Shown: positions 8,695 through 18,649 of the stretch, piece by piece
Layout: each line of letters starts with the position of its first letter
Position numbering within the stretch: the first letter of the stretch is position 1
Origin: UBA4732 sp002404095
GTDB taxonomy: Bacteria; Planctomycetota; Planctomycetia; Gemmatales; Gemmataceae
DNA length: 64,000 nt
Assembly (NCBI GenBank): GCA_036783645.1
Contig: DAIPWT010000013.1
Span: 13,146 to 77,145 of the forward strand
Direction: 5' to 3'
The notes under the pieces: model-generated
Told to the model about the DNA's origin: nothing
What the model saw: the letters and a program-made list of their open reading frames with translations, nothing else
Databases searched by the model: none
Program-made: the position numbers and the translations under genes

Positions 8695-9227
8695 AATACT
8701 TCACGCGCGATCTTATCGAACACTACGGTTGCTTGGACGACGAAGCTGTGTTCCGGAGCGCCGAGGCGGAGTGGGAGGCGAGACTTGCTCGCTATGAGGC
8801 GGGGCTAAAGTCTATTGAGCCGGAACTGCCCGAACATATCCGCGTTTTCACCCGTCTTCTGCTGCACGACGCGATAGTCTGGAGCATCGCTCGTCAGGGT
8901 GACAAGCTTATCATGGTTCTACGCAAAGATGTACCCCCTAAAGATGTAGTCATTCTCACCTACACCCTGATCGAAGAGCCGGTCATCGATCGGGACGCGC
9001 TTTCCCCCGACTACCGGGGCGAGGTAATGGACTACAAGTACGACGAATTCGAATTGATCCGTGACTGCGGCCAGCGGACTTATGCGCAATCCATCCTCTT
9101 CGGCAACGGCTGGGAAATGTCGCTGCGCTTCAGTGACGTGCAGGTGAGCTTGGCGCAGCTGGTCTATCCGTTGCCCGGTACGGTATTCGTCCCCGCTTCC
9201 GCCCCGGCCGTTGCCCCCTCCGCATAG
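8691..9227 (+). CDS. DUF4085-like protein, unit 2 (immunity-like, tentative)
   Basis: 178 residues, exactly the length of its paralogue at 7648. It starts MKYFTRDLIEHYGCLDDE and ends with FSDVQVSLAQLVYPLPGT and PAVAPSA. The middle differs considerably (LLLHDAIVWSIARQGDKLIMVLRKDVPP), as expected if each immunity protein follows its own toxin. It is translationally coupled to the upstream small gene by ATGA. Confidence 0.65.
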   Translation: MKYFTRDLIEHYGCLDDEAVFRSAEAEWEARLARYEAGLKSIEPELPEHIRVFTRLLLHDAIVWSIARQGDKLIMVLRKDVPPKDVVILTYTLIEEPVIDRDALSPDYRGEVMDYKYDEFELIRDCGQRTYAQSILFGNGWEMSLRFSDVQVSLAQLVYPLPGTVFVPASAPAVAPSA

Positions 9228-9379
9228 CACAGGCTTCGCCCCGCGATATTCACCTCTACTTCCTTGACAATGCCGTTCCGCTCGCCGAAAATGTCGCTTA
9301 TCCGGTGTCCGCGTGTTCCGTCGTTGCGGCGCGGCGGCTCATTTCCACTAAGCCGGGCGTCTCCGGCGGAGGTTCGTCC

Positions 9380-10207
9380 ATGTTTCGTCCACGTGGGTTG
9401 TGGTTCACCAGCGTCGTCGCAATCTTGGCGCTGTCGGCAGCGCCGGCCCGGGGCGACGACTCCTGGGTTGGCAAGCGCGTCATAATGAAACATGGCGGCG
9501 TGACAATCGGCCACACCGACAAAAACGACCAGGAGGTCGTTGACGCGACGCTCGATGATATGGAGTACAAAGTTGAGCAAGAAAAGGGGAAGTGGATCAA
9601 GGTCCGTGAGCGCGGCGTCTCTGGTTGGTTCGCCAAAGCCGACGCGGTGCTGCTGGAAGACGCCGTGGATTATTTCACCGATCGCATCCGCGACAATCCC
9701 AGCGACTATTACGCTTTTGCCTGTCGTGGCTACGCATGGCGGCAGAAAGGCGAATTGGGCATTGCAATCAAGGACTATAATGAGGCAATTCGCCTCGATC
9801 CGAAATGGGCCGCGTGGCGTATCTGTCGGGGCGTTGCTTGGTACCACAAGAAGGAATACGACAAAGCCATCGCCGATTACAACGAGGCCATCCGGCTTGA
9901 CCCCAAGTTCGCCGAAGCCTTCTCTAACAAAGCATGGCTCTTAGCCACTTGTCCGGATGACAAGGTTCGCGATGGAAAGAAAGCGGTCGAGGCGGGCAAG
10001 CGCGCCTGCGAGCTGACCGACTACAAGAGCGCCAACGACCTCGAAAATCTCGCGGCCGCCTGCGCCGAAGCGGGCGAATTTGATGACGCTGTCAAGTGGC
10101 AGAGGAAAGCGCTTGAGGACGCCGACTACACGAAGCAAAACGGCGGCGACGCCCGCAAGTACCTCAAGCTCTACGAAGACCATAAGCCGTACCATGAGGA
10201 GAAGTGA
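9380..10207 (+). CDS. Secreted SH3-like and TPR protein
   Basis: 275 residues. The start at 9380 follows GGAGG with a 7-base spacer and gives a signal peptide (LWFTSVVAILALSAAPARG). Residues 28-95 look like an SH3-type barrel (WVGKRVIMKHGGVTIGHTDKN ... GKWIKVRERGVSGWFAKADAVLL). Three to four TPR units follow, with the typical DYNEAIRLDPK ends twice in a row. Planctomycetes carry many proteins of this layout. It is exported and probably mediates protein contacts in the periplasm. Confidence 0.75.
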   Translation: MFRPRGLWFTSVVAILALSAAPARGDDSWVGKRVIMKHGGVTIGHTDKNDQEVVDATLDDMEYKVEQEKGKWIKVRERGVSGWFAKADAVLLEDAVDYFTDRIRDNPSDYYAFACRGYAWRQKGELGIAIKDYNEAIRLDPKWAAWRICRGVAWYHKKEYDKAIADYNEAIRLDPKFAEAFSNKAWLLATCPDDKVRDGKKAVEAGKRACELTDYKSANDLENLAAACAEAGEFDDAVKWQRKALEDADYTKQNGGDARKYLKLYEDHKPYHEEK

Positions 10208-10293
10208 AGCTCATCCCGATACGTCTGGATGCACGTTGTCCTTAGCGCGGCAATCAGCTTGAATAGGGATGAGAGAACTGAGGAGAACCACAG

Positions 10294-10575
10294 ATGCCGA
10301 CGCTTATCGTAGAAGACGTGCCGCCGGAAGTATACGAACGCCTGCAACGACGGGCGGCGGTCGAGAAGCGGACTTTGCCGCAAGAAATGTTGCACTTGCT
10401 GCAGCAGGCGTTGCGGGAAGAGGATAATCCGCCTCCTCGTTTGCCGGATTTCATTCCTAACGAGGAAATCTCCGCGCCTTTCGATTTGCCGCGGTCTAGT
10501 CAGCCAATGTATGTGGGCGTCTATGACGGCTCGCCGCGCTTACCGGACCCGTTTTCTTCTGACTTGGTGCAATGA
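10294..10575 (+). CDS. Ribbon-helix-helix antitoxin-like protein
   Basis: 93 residues. The first 50 residues (TLIVEDVPPEVYERLQRRAAVEKRTLPQEMLHLLQQAL) fit a ribbon-helix-helix DNA-binding domain of the FitA/VapB antitoxin type: a beta strand followed by two helices. No PIN-domain toxin follows. Instead the TGA stop overlaps the ATG of an unrelated gene (ATGA). It could repress the operon made by it and the next two genes. Confidence 0.7.
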   Translation: MPTLIVEDVPPEVYERLQRRAAVEKRTLPQEMLHLLQQALREEDNPPPRLPDFIPNEEISAPFDLPRSSQPMYVGVYDGSPRLPDPFSSDLVQ

Positions 10576-10928
10576 AGGAGTTGGCGGCTATGTCCACGGT
10601 TCCTATCCACCGCACTTCCGTACTTCTTCCAACGGAGAGTGTCGAGCAGAAATTTCAGCGCCTTGCAGCCGCTTGGCGCGCCGAAACAGCCTACGTCTCC
10701 TCCACCAGCGATCTAGTCGCTCATCCCGCGTTTCAGGAAATCGTCGGGATGGGGTCTGTAGTCGTCCCTCTCTTGTTGCGCGAACTGGAAAGCCGCACCG
10801 GCCATTGGCACCGTGCGCTCCGCCGGATTACCGGCGTCGATCCCGCGGCGCCGGCGGATCGAGGGAATATGGACAAGACGACCGCCGCCTGGCTTCGCTG
10901 GGGCAAGGAGCAGGGTTACGAATGGTAG
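10572..10928 (+). CDS. Hypothetical protein, middle gene of three-gene cassette
   Basis: 118 residues, overlapping the gene before by 4 bases and the gene after by 7. A helical protein with the core VAHPAFQEIVGMGSVVVPLLLRELESRTGHWHRALRRITG and an end rich in Trp (WLRWGKEQGYEW). I have seen this core in front of the NCIAWA-type gene found next, in planctomycetes and cyanobacteria, but know no function. An internal ATG at residue 7 is an alternative start. Confidence 0.65.
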   Translation: MKELAAMSTVPIHRTSVLLPTESVEQKFQRLAAAWRAETAYVSSTSDLVAHPAFQEIVGMGSVVVPLLLRELESRTGHWHRALRRITGVDPAAPADRGNMDKTTAAWLRWGKEQGYEW

Positions 10929-11404
10929 AGTCTCCTCTGGACGACGCGTTTCCCGGCCTCCGGGGTCAACCGTTCGAGATCAAGAGTCCAAGAGACGACG
11001 CCTACAACTGCATTGCATGGGCCGCAGGCGACAACCGTAACTGGTGGTGGCCGAGTCCGGATCAAGAGGATCATTGGCCCGAAGGCGTCGCTCGCGTCGA
11101 AACCGTAGACGCCTTCCGTGATGCTTTCGCCTCGCTCGGTTACGTCGAATGCCAACACGACCAACTCGAAGCGGGTTACGAAAAGATTGCCGTCTTCTCT
11201 CTTGCCGGCAAGCCCAAGCACGCAGCGCGCCAGCTTCCTACCGGCCTTTGGGCCAGTAAGCTCGGCCTGATGGAAGACATCGAACACGCCCTTTATGCTC
11301 TGACCGGAACGGAATACGGGTCGGTCGCGTTGGTTATGAAACGCCGGCTGCCAATCTCACCCGCGCCAGCCGACGCCCCTATCCCGCCCCCTCAATCCCG
11401 ATAG
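10922..11404 (+). CDS. NCIAWA-motif protein (DUF7689-like), third gene of cassette
   Basis: 160 residues from ATG 10922; the open frame extends further upstream but would overlap the two preceding genes. Conserved marks are NCIAWAAGDN, the WWWP stretch, FASLGYVEC, EAGYEKIAVFSLAGKPKHAARQL, and SKLGLMEDIEHALYALTG. The family is usually around 150 residues, so this is full length apart from a Pro-rich tail. The conserved Cys, His (HAARQL) and Asp suggest an enzyme, possibly a papain-like or toxin fold, which is inference only. It belongs to the same operon as 10294 and 10572. Confidence 0.7.
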   Translation: MVESPLDDAFPGLRGQPFEIKSPRDDAYNCIAWAAGDNRNWWWPSPDQEDHWPEGVARVETVDAFRDAFASLGYVECQHDQLEAGYEKIAVFSLAGKPKHAARQLPTGLWASKLGLMEDIEHALYALTGTEYGSVALVMKRRLPISPAPADAPIPPPQSR

Positions 11405-11469
11405 AATGCATATAGACAGAACCAGCCATGCGTCGGGGTCGTCGTTCGCGGATCGTGGAGGCCAGTGCC

Positions 11470-14256
<2,787 letters not shown>

Positions 14257-14262
14257 CCAGCA

Positions 14263-14526
14263 GTGACTCATAGCGCACGTTACATCAAGATCGTGGAATG
14301 GTCCGAGGAGGACGGCGCGTTTGTCGGCCAGTGTCCAGGGGTGATCGGCCCGTGCTGCCACGGCCCGGACGAGGCCGCGGTTTACCGGGAACTTTGCGTG
14401 ATTGTGTCTGAATGGCTAGAGTTGGCCGTCCAGGATGGGACGCCGCTTCCTCCCCCTACCGCCGGCGTCGGCGCTGCACAGAAAATCGCCGAACCACTCG
14501 CCGCGGTAGGCCGGCCGCGCGAATAA
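14263..14526 (+). CDS. HicB-like antitoxin-type protein
   Basis: 87 residues from a GTG start 6 bases after the aceE stop, so translated from the same transcript. The sequence YIKIVEWSEEDGAFVGQCPG and YRELCVIVSEWLELAVQDG follows the HicB partial RNase-H-like fold, which in TA systems binds and blocks HicA. No hicA follows. The end (AVGRPRE) lies in a short repeat that recurs after other genes of this array. It may be a lone regulator. Confidence 0.7.
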   Translation: MTHSARYIKIVEWSEEDGAFVGQCPGVIGPCCHGPDEAAVYRELCVIVSEWLELAVQDGTPLPPPTAGVGAAQKIAEPLAAVGRPRE

Positions 14527-14530
14527 CCGC
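14501..14530 (+). repeat. Short array repeat, copy 1
   Basis: The core GGCCGGCCGCGCGA here resembles three later copies (15213, 15935, 16160). In this copy it spans the last codons and stop of the HicB-like gene. Confidence 0.6.
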
Positions 14531-14601
14531 TGCGCGCCATTGCGCTTTTCTGCGCGCGAGCCGGCTGTTGAGCGGGGTGTTCGGCGGCGGAGGGGACAGG
14601 A

Positions 14602-14889
14602 ATGAAGGCTCCCCGGACGCTCAAAGAGGTCGATCTGCCGGGACGCATCCGAGCCGCCGGCGGAGCGAATCTGAAAGTGGCCGGCGAATTCTTCGGCTGG
14701 GAGCCGGCCAGCGTTGCCAAGACGGCAGCCGACTTCACGAAGGACCAATTGCTTGCTCGTGGCTGGACAAAGGAGCGGCTTTTGGATGCCGCCGAGGGCT
14801 ACGAGTACATTGCCAGGATTACGCCGAACAACCCGAGCGCGGCGGGGCGGGCCGGTCAACTGCGGGAGATCGCCAAGCTGCTCGACTGA
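14602..14889 (+). CDS. Hypothetical small protein in pdh array
   Basis: 95 residues; AGGGGA lies about 7 bases before the ATG. The second half (LLARGWTKERLLDAAEGYEYIARITPNNPSAAGRAGQL) is strongly helical and occurs in other small planctomycete proteins as far as I recall. No signal peptide. It is followed after 10 bases by the next gene, so they probably form a pair. Function unknown; a toxin or toxin-tail module is possible. Confidence 0.6.
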   Translation: MKAPRTLKEVDLPGRIRAAGGANLKVAGEFFGWEPASVAKTAADFTKDQLLARGWTKERLLDAAEGYEYIARITPNNPSAAGRAGQLREIAKLLD

Positions 14890-14899
14890 GGAGAAAGCA

Positions 14900-15241
14900 A
14901 TGACTCACCATAACCGGTTTATCATCGACAACCACTCGGCCGACTCGCTAGCGCTCTACATCGAGCCGGAGGGCGCTTTCTTCCCACTGGCCCCAGGAGA
15001 AGAAGTGTCCGTCAGTGATGAGTTCACAACGTCGCCCGTGACCATCAGACTTACCGCCTCCGCTAAAGGCGAGCCGATCCTTTCGATCTGGCCGGGAGAC
15101 GGCGAGGTCCGAGTGGAAAAGGACGGCGTGGATGTTTTCGACCTGCTTCAAAGGGCGTCGGAGTCTCATACGGCGTACCAACAACACGGCCCGCCCGCCT
15201 TCGCGGACCCAGCCGCCGCGGCAGACCGGCCGCGCGATTGA
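14900..15241 (+). CDS. Hypothetical small protein in pdh array
   Basis: 113 residues from ATG 14900, behind a GAGGAG site and 10 bases after the preceding gene. A beta-rich sequence: RFIIDNHSADSLALYIEPEGAFFPL, GEEVSVSDEF, PILSIWPGDGEVRVEKDGVDVFDLLQ. The end ADRPRD is encoded by the array repeat, so the true domain may stop near residue 88. Acidic, as expected of an immunity or antitoxin partner for the 14602 product; this is inference. Confidence 0.65.
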   Translation: MTHHNRFIIDNHSADSLALYIEPEGAFFPLAPGEEVSVSDEFTTSPVTIRLTASAKGEPILSIWPGDGEVRVEKDGVDVFDLLQRASESHTAYQQHGPPAFADPAAAADRPRD

Positions 15242-15245
15242 CGCT
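15213..15245 (+). repeat. Short array repeat, copy 2
   Basis: GCAGACCGGCCGCGCGATTG with flanks; it encodes the last residues and stop of the preceding small gene. Nearly identical to copy 3 at 15935-15970. Confidence 0.65.
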
Positions 15246-15349
15246 CTCGCGGCTCGGCGTCCGCAGTCCCTTAGACAGACTTGCATGAGAGCGTCGGCGG
15301 CGAGTGCGTTCGCGGCGCATCCTATCCCGGCGATCAGGAAAGGATAGGC

Positions 15350-15901
15350 ATGGACGCAAAGTATGAAGGCTCCCCCGTCCCGGTTGAGGGCGTCATCTTT
15401 GAGCGTTCAAGAGCCAGGACGTTGGGTTTAACTGTTTGTTGGGTTGTCTTGTCAGCTTGGGGCATGTGCATGTTTTCTGGCGCGCTCAACGGGAATGCGG
15501 ATTTAGGAATTAAAGGACTGCTTTTCGGTATCGTGCTTATGATAGGCGCCCCGATCATGATTCTGCGGGAAGTTCGCTCGTTATGGGTGCGCCGTCGCCT
15601 AATTATTGGATCGGATTGCATTCAGGTTATTGAACGCCTCGCGGGAGAAGACCGAGTGGTGCTACAACTTCCGTTCGCCAACATCGCCGAAGTCAAGTAC
15701 GAGGAGAACAGGCGCCGGGTTGGAATCGATCTGCACCGACTCGACGACGCCGATACCTATGCGCCGTGGGAGAAATTTAAGGGAAACCGGCAGTCTAGCG
15801 GCCGACATTACTGCATCCCCGTCGGCTATCGCAGCGGGCCGCGCGTAATTGCGTCAAAGATAGAGAAAGCATATTCCCTATGGGCCGGAGAATTGAATTG
15901 A
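15350..15901 (+). CDS. Membrane protein of unknown function in pdh array
   Basis: 183 residues from ATG 15350 with AGGA upstream. Two membrane helices (about residues 27-49 and 58-78: LTVCWVVLSAWGMCMFSG, LLFGIVLMIGAPIMIL) are followed by a soluble region with a strand pattern like PH-type bYdb domains (RLIIGSDCIQVIERLAGEDRVVLQLPFANIAEVKYEENRRRVGIDL). The fold is inferred. It sits between two copies of the array repeat. Confidence 0.65.
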   Translation: MDAKYEGSPVPVEGVIFERSRARTLGLTVCWVVLSAWGMCMFSGALNGNADLGIKGLLFGIVLMIGAPIMILREVRSLWVRRRLIIGSDCIQVIERLAGEDRVVLQLPFANIAEVKYEENRRRVGIDLHRLDDADTYAPWEKFKGNRQSSGRHYCIPVGYRSGPRVIASKIEKAYSLWAGELN

Positions 15902-15934
15902 AACGGGATCATTCGCACTATTTCTGGCCGAACC

Positions 15935-15970
15935 GTCCGCTGCAGTAGACCAGCCGCGCGATTGACGCTT
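15935..15970 (+). repeat. Short array repeat, copy 3
   Basis: GTAGACCAGCCGCGCGATTG plus flanks, non-coding here, just after the membrane protein gene. It differs from copy 2 at two positions in the 20-base core. Confidence 0.65.
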
Positions 15971-16006
15971 GATCTGTACGCCGGAGGAATTGATGGAGAA
16001 CTAGCG

Positions 16007-16222
16007 ATGTTCCATGATCCGATTGTCGAGGAAGTTCGGGCTATCCGCGAGCAGCTTGCCGCCCAATTCAACTTCGACATCCGCAAGATCGTTGAGGACG
16101 CCCAAAGGAGACAGGCGACGTCCAAGTCCAGGATCGTCTCTTTCGCGAGGCCGAATAACGTGCCGCAGCCGACCGGCCGCGCGAAGGATGGTGCTTTGAA
16201 TCATAACGTCAAGACCGCGTGA
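16007..16222 (+). CDS. Small helical protein, VEEVRAIREQLAAQFN family
   Basis: 71 residues from ATG 16007, preceded by GGAG with an 8-base spacer. The first 45 residues (MFHDPIVEEVRAIREQL then AAQFNFDIRKIVEDAQRRQ) match a very common family of small proteins in cyanobacteria and planctomycetes, often found beside toxin-antitoxin genes. The rest (NNVPQPTGRAKDG) reads through a copy of the array repeat, so the C-terminus has probably been extended. An antitoxin-like role is possible. Confidence 0.65.
   Translation: MFHDPIVEEVRAIREQLAAQFNFDIRKIVEDAQRRQATSKSRIVSFARPNNVPQPTGRAKDGALNHNVKTA
16160..16189 (+). repeat. Short array repeat, copy 4
   Basis: Core GCAGCCGACCGGCCGCGCGA, inside the end of the 16007 gene. 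It is followed by GAACCGGCTGCTGAACTGTG and TTCGGCG, similar to the sequence after copy 1 (14559-14588), which suggests the repeat is part of a longer shared segment. Confidence 0.55.
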
Positions 16223-16294
16223 ACCGGCTGCTGAACTGTGTCGTTCGGCGTCAGAGGTGCATTCCGATTGGCAACGAGAAACGCTAAGACGGAG

Positions 16295-16528
16295 ATGCGG
16301 TGGGTGGATGCTTGGAACGATGTGTACGATATCATCCGGGGGCGCCGCGAGGTGCCGTGCATGCTTCCGGATTGGTCGATCATTAGCGTGGATGAGTGCC
16401 TTGGCTGGTTGCAGCAGTCGGTGTACGAGGGCTATTTGGTGCGTGTTGAGGAGGGATGGGTTGGCCACCGTCGCGGAGTCATCGCTCATCGCTGCCAGCC
16501 GGATGCCGAACAACAGGCGGCGGAATAG
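16295..16528 (+). CDS. Hypothetical small protein in pdh array
   Basis: 77 residues from ATG 16295. A GTG at 16238 in the same frame would add 19 residues, but that stretch resembles the non-coding sequence after array repeat copy 1, so the shorter form is preferred although its ribosome site is poor. The sequence WVDAWNDVYDIIRGRREVPC, DWSIISVDECLGWLQQSVYEGY and HRRGVIAHRCQPD is compact, with three Cys. I recognise no family. Confidence 0.55.
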   Translation: MRWVDAWNDVYDIIRGRREVPCMLPDWSIISVDECLGWLQQSVYEGYLVRVEEGWVGHRRGVIAHRCQPDAEQQAAE

Positions 16529-16592
16529 AAGCATCGTAGATATTCGGGAGTTTTGATACGCCGGACGCCGGTATACAACCACAGGAAGAACG

Positions 16593-16844
16593 ATGGACGA
16601 ACAGAAGCTTCTTGAACGCATCACGGTGAATCCGAACATCTTTGGTGGGAAGCCCATCATTCGCGGTCGCCGGCTGGCAGTCGAACAAGTGCTGGGGATG
16701 CTCGCCGCCGGTGATACGCCAGATATCTTGTTGCAGGGCTATCCCTGGCTGGAAAAGGAAGACATCCTGGCGTGTCTCACCTATGCCCGCCGGCTCGTCG
16801 GTAACGAACGAATCGAGCCTCTCAAGATCGAGTCGGCCGCATGA
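16593..16844 (+). CDS. DUF433 antitoxin-like protein
   Basis: 83 residues, the usual length of DUF433 proteins. The diagnostic ITVNPNIFGGKPIIRGRRLAVE is followed by a helix-turn-helix-like region (EQVLGMLAAGDTPDILLQGYPWLEKEDILACLTYA). DUF433 proteins are proposed antitoxins of DUF5615 PIN-like nucleases, normally encoded directly downstream with an ATGA overlap. Here an ATGA overlap and the codons for MKVL are present, but the frame then runs into aceF, so the partner is missing or lost. Confidence 0.8.
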   Translation: MDEQKLLERITVNPNIFGGKPIIRGRRLAVEQVLGMLAAGDTPDILLQGYPWLEKEDILACLTYARRLVGNERIEPLKIESAA

Positions 16845-16892
16845 AGGTGCTGCCTTGTCTTTACTACGGATTACGGACTCCTGGAGGGCTAG

Positions 16893-18179
16893 ATGGCGAC
16901 CGAGATCAAACTGCCGGCGTTGAAAGAAAACGTGGACACGGTCGAGGTGAACGCGGTGCGCTGTGCGCCCGGCGACACGGTGGCCAAGGATCAGGTCTTG
17001 CTCGAAGTGCAGGCCGACAAGACGGCGCTCGACGTGCCGTCGCCGTCGGCCGGCCGCGTCACCGAAGTGCGCGTCAAGATCGGCGAGCAGATTAAGGTCG
17101 GACAAGTCATCTGCCTGATCGAAGGCGGCGGCAACGGCGAAGCGCCTAAAACCGCCCCTGCAAAAAAAGCGGCTGCCCCTGCCGAAACACCAACGGCGAA
17201 GAAGGCGGAAGCGCCTGCCGAAGCGCCGAAGGTTGCCGCCCCGAAGGCAACGGCGGCGCTCGTGGCGGCGCCGGCCCTCAACCGCGTCACGGCCGCCGGC
17301 CCCGCCACGCGCCGGCTGGCCCGCGAACTCGGCATCGACCTCAGCCAGGTCGCCGGCAGCGGCCGCGCCGGCCGCGTTATCGAAGAGGATGTGAAGGTCT
17401 ACGTCCGCCAACTCGCCGCCAACGGAACGGCAGCGGCCCCTACGGGTGGCGGAGTGCAGGCGCCGCCCCTGCCCAACTTCGAGCAATGGGGTCCGGTCGA
17501 ACGCCAGCCGATGCTTGCCGTCCGCAAGGCGACAGCCCGGCAGATGAGCCTCGCCTGGAGCCTCATCCCACACGTCACGCAACACGATTTAGCGGATATT
17601 ACCGATCTCGAAGCGTTCCGTAAGTCGCAGGACGCCAAGAAGCCGAAACTGACCGTGACCGCGTTCGCCCTCAAAGCGGTCGCCGTAGCGCTGCACGAGT
17701 TCCCGACGTTCAACGCCAGCCTCGACACGGCCGGCAACCAGCTGATTATAAAGCGCTATTTCCATGTCGGCGTGGCCGTGGACACCGAGAACGGCTTGCT
17801 CGTGCCGGTGATCCGCGACGTGGACAAGAAGAGCGTGGCGGAGATGGCCGAAGAGCTGACGGGCATCGCCGACCGCGCCCGCCAACGCAAGCTCGACGGC
17901 GCCGAGTTGAAGGGCGGCACCTTCACCATCACCAACCTCGGCGGCATCGGCGGCACCGGCTTCACGCCCATCGTGAACTACCCGGAAGTCGCCATCCTGG
18001 GCCTATCGCGCGGCCGACTAGAGCCGGTCGTCCGCAACAGCGAGATCGTGCCGCGACTGATGCTGCCGCTGTCGCTGTCCTACGACCACCGCGTCATCGA
18101 CGGCGCCGCGGCGGCCCGCTTCACGCGGCGGCTTGCGGAGATGCTGGAAAATCCGATGTTGCTGTTGTTGCACGCTTAA
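16893..18179 (+). CDS. aceF: Pyruvate dehydrogenase E2, dihydrolipoamide acetyltransferase
   Basis: 428 residues, ATG 16893 behind GGAGG. It accepts the acetyl group from E1 on its lipoyl arm and passes it to CoA. One lipoyl domain (residues 1-77) carries the lipoylated Lys43 in VQADKTALDV. An Ala/Pro/Lys-rich swinging linker follows, then the E1/E3-binding domain around residues 137-170 (ATRRLARELGIDLSQVAGSG). The catalytic domain (about 200-428) holds the DHRVIDGA motif with His399 and Asp403. Only one lipoyl domain is present, against three in E. coli AceF. It is downstream of the small-gene array on the same strand as aceE. Confidence 0.95.
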   Translation: MATEIKLPALKENVDTVEVNAVRCAPGDTVAKDQVLLEVQADKTALDVPSPSAGRVTEVRVKIGEQIKVGQVICLIEGGGNGEAPKTAPAKKAAAPAETPTAKKAEAPAEAPKVAAPKATAALVAAPALNRVTAAGPATRRLARELGIDLSQVAGSGRAGRVIEEDVKVYVRQLAANGTAAAPTGGGVQAPPLPNFEQWGPVERQPMLAVRKATARQMSLAWSLIPHVTQHDLADITDLEAFRKSQDAKKPKLTVTAFALKAVAVALHEFPTFNASLDTAGNQLIIKRYFHVGVAVDTENGLLVPVIRDVDKKSVAEMAEELTGIADRARQRKLDGAELKGGTFTITNLGGIGGTGFTPIVNYPEVAILGLSRGRLEPVVRNSEIVPRLMLPLSLSYDHRVIDGAAAARFTRRLAEMLENPMLLLLHA

Positions 18180-18194
18180 GAAAGAGGAGAAAGC

Positions 18195-18416
18195 ATGAAT
18201 AGGCGATTAACAGCTATCATCCGCCGCGAGGGTGACGGGTATGTCGCTTTGTGCCCCGAACTGGACATTGCCAGTCAAGGCGACACAATTGAAACGGCCC
18301 GCGACAACCTCCGCGAGGCGCTGGTGTTGTTCTTCGAGTGCGCTTCGCCTTCGGAAGTGGAGGAGCGTCTAGGCGGCGAAGTCTTTGTCACGCAGGTCGA
18401 GGTAGCCGTTGGGTAA
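18195..18416 (+). CDS. hicB: HicB antitoxin
   Basis: 73 residues, 15 bases after aceF and behind GAGGAG. The sequence LTAIIRREGDGYVALCPELDIASQGDTIETARDNLREALVLFF is the classical HicB fold that neutralises HicA. It overlaps hicA by 8 bases, so antitoxin is translated first. This is the reverse of the canonical hicA-hicB order but common in cyanobacteria and planctomycetes. There is no obvious DNA-binding C-terminal domain, so autoregulation is uncertain. Confidence 0.85.
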   Translation: MNRRLTAIIRREGDGYVALCPELDIASQGDTIETARDNLREALVLFFECASPSEVEERLGGEVFVTQVEVAVG

Positions 18417-18630
18417 GCTACGCGTCTTATCTGGCCGGGAGGCGTGCGCCATCTTGGAACGGCACGGCTTCGTCCACGTACGCCAACGCAGCAGTCACAT
18501 CATCATGCAAAAGGCGACGGCTGGAGGAACCACAACGGTTCCCATACCTGACCACAAGGAATTGCGGATTGGTACGCTGCGTTCCATCATCCGGCAGTCG
18601 GGCCTGCCGCGTGCGGAGTTTGAAGCGTAA
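18409..18630 (+). CDS. hicA: HicA toxin (mRNA interferase)
   Basis: 73 residues from a TTG start that overlaps the end of hicB. HicA proteins are small double-stranded-RNA-binding-fold ribonucleases that cut mRNA. The conserved pattern is complete: GREACAILERHGF, then VRQRSSHIIM with the active-site His, PDHKELRIGTLRSIIRQSGL. The weak start and overlap suggest low, coupled translation, as expected for the toxin of a pair. Confidence 0.85.
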   Translation: MGKLRVLSGREACAILERHGFVHVRQRSSHIIMQKATAGGTTTVPIPDHKELRIGTLRSIIRQSGLPRAEFEA

Positions 18631-18649
18631 AACGGACGGAAACAGGGAT

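Larger units (their letters stand above)
7250..9330. repeat. Tandem duplication of a ~1.05-kb two-gene unit
   Basis: Unit 1 (about 7250-8280) and unit 2 (about 8300-9330) are direct repeats offset by about 1043-1052 bases. Shared landmarks: GATTCGTACAAAAGGCGCA upstream, the GATAGNATAGGGAGAAG ribosome-binding region, the ATGA gene overlap, the end VYPLPGTVFVPAS...PAVAPSA, and downstream GCTCGCCGAAAATGT. The gene interiors have diverged to paralogues, so the duplication is not recent, while the edges stayed similar. Confidence 0.85.

Noticed and set aside
16841..17095. DUF5615-like toxin gene after DUF433
   Set aside because: Only the first four residues fit; the rest is an out-of-frame reading of aceF.
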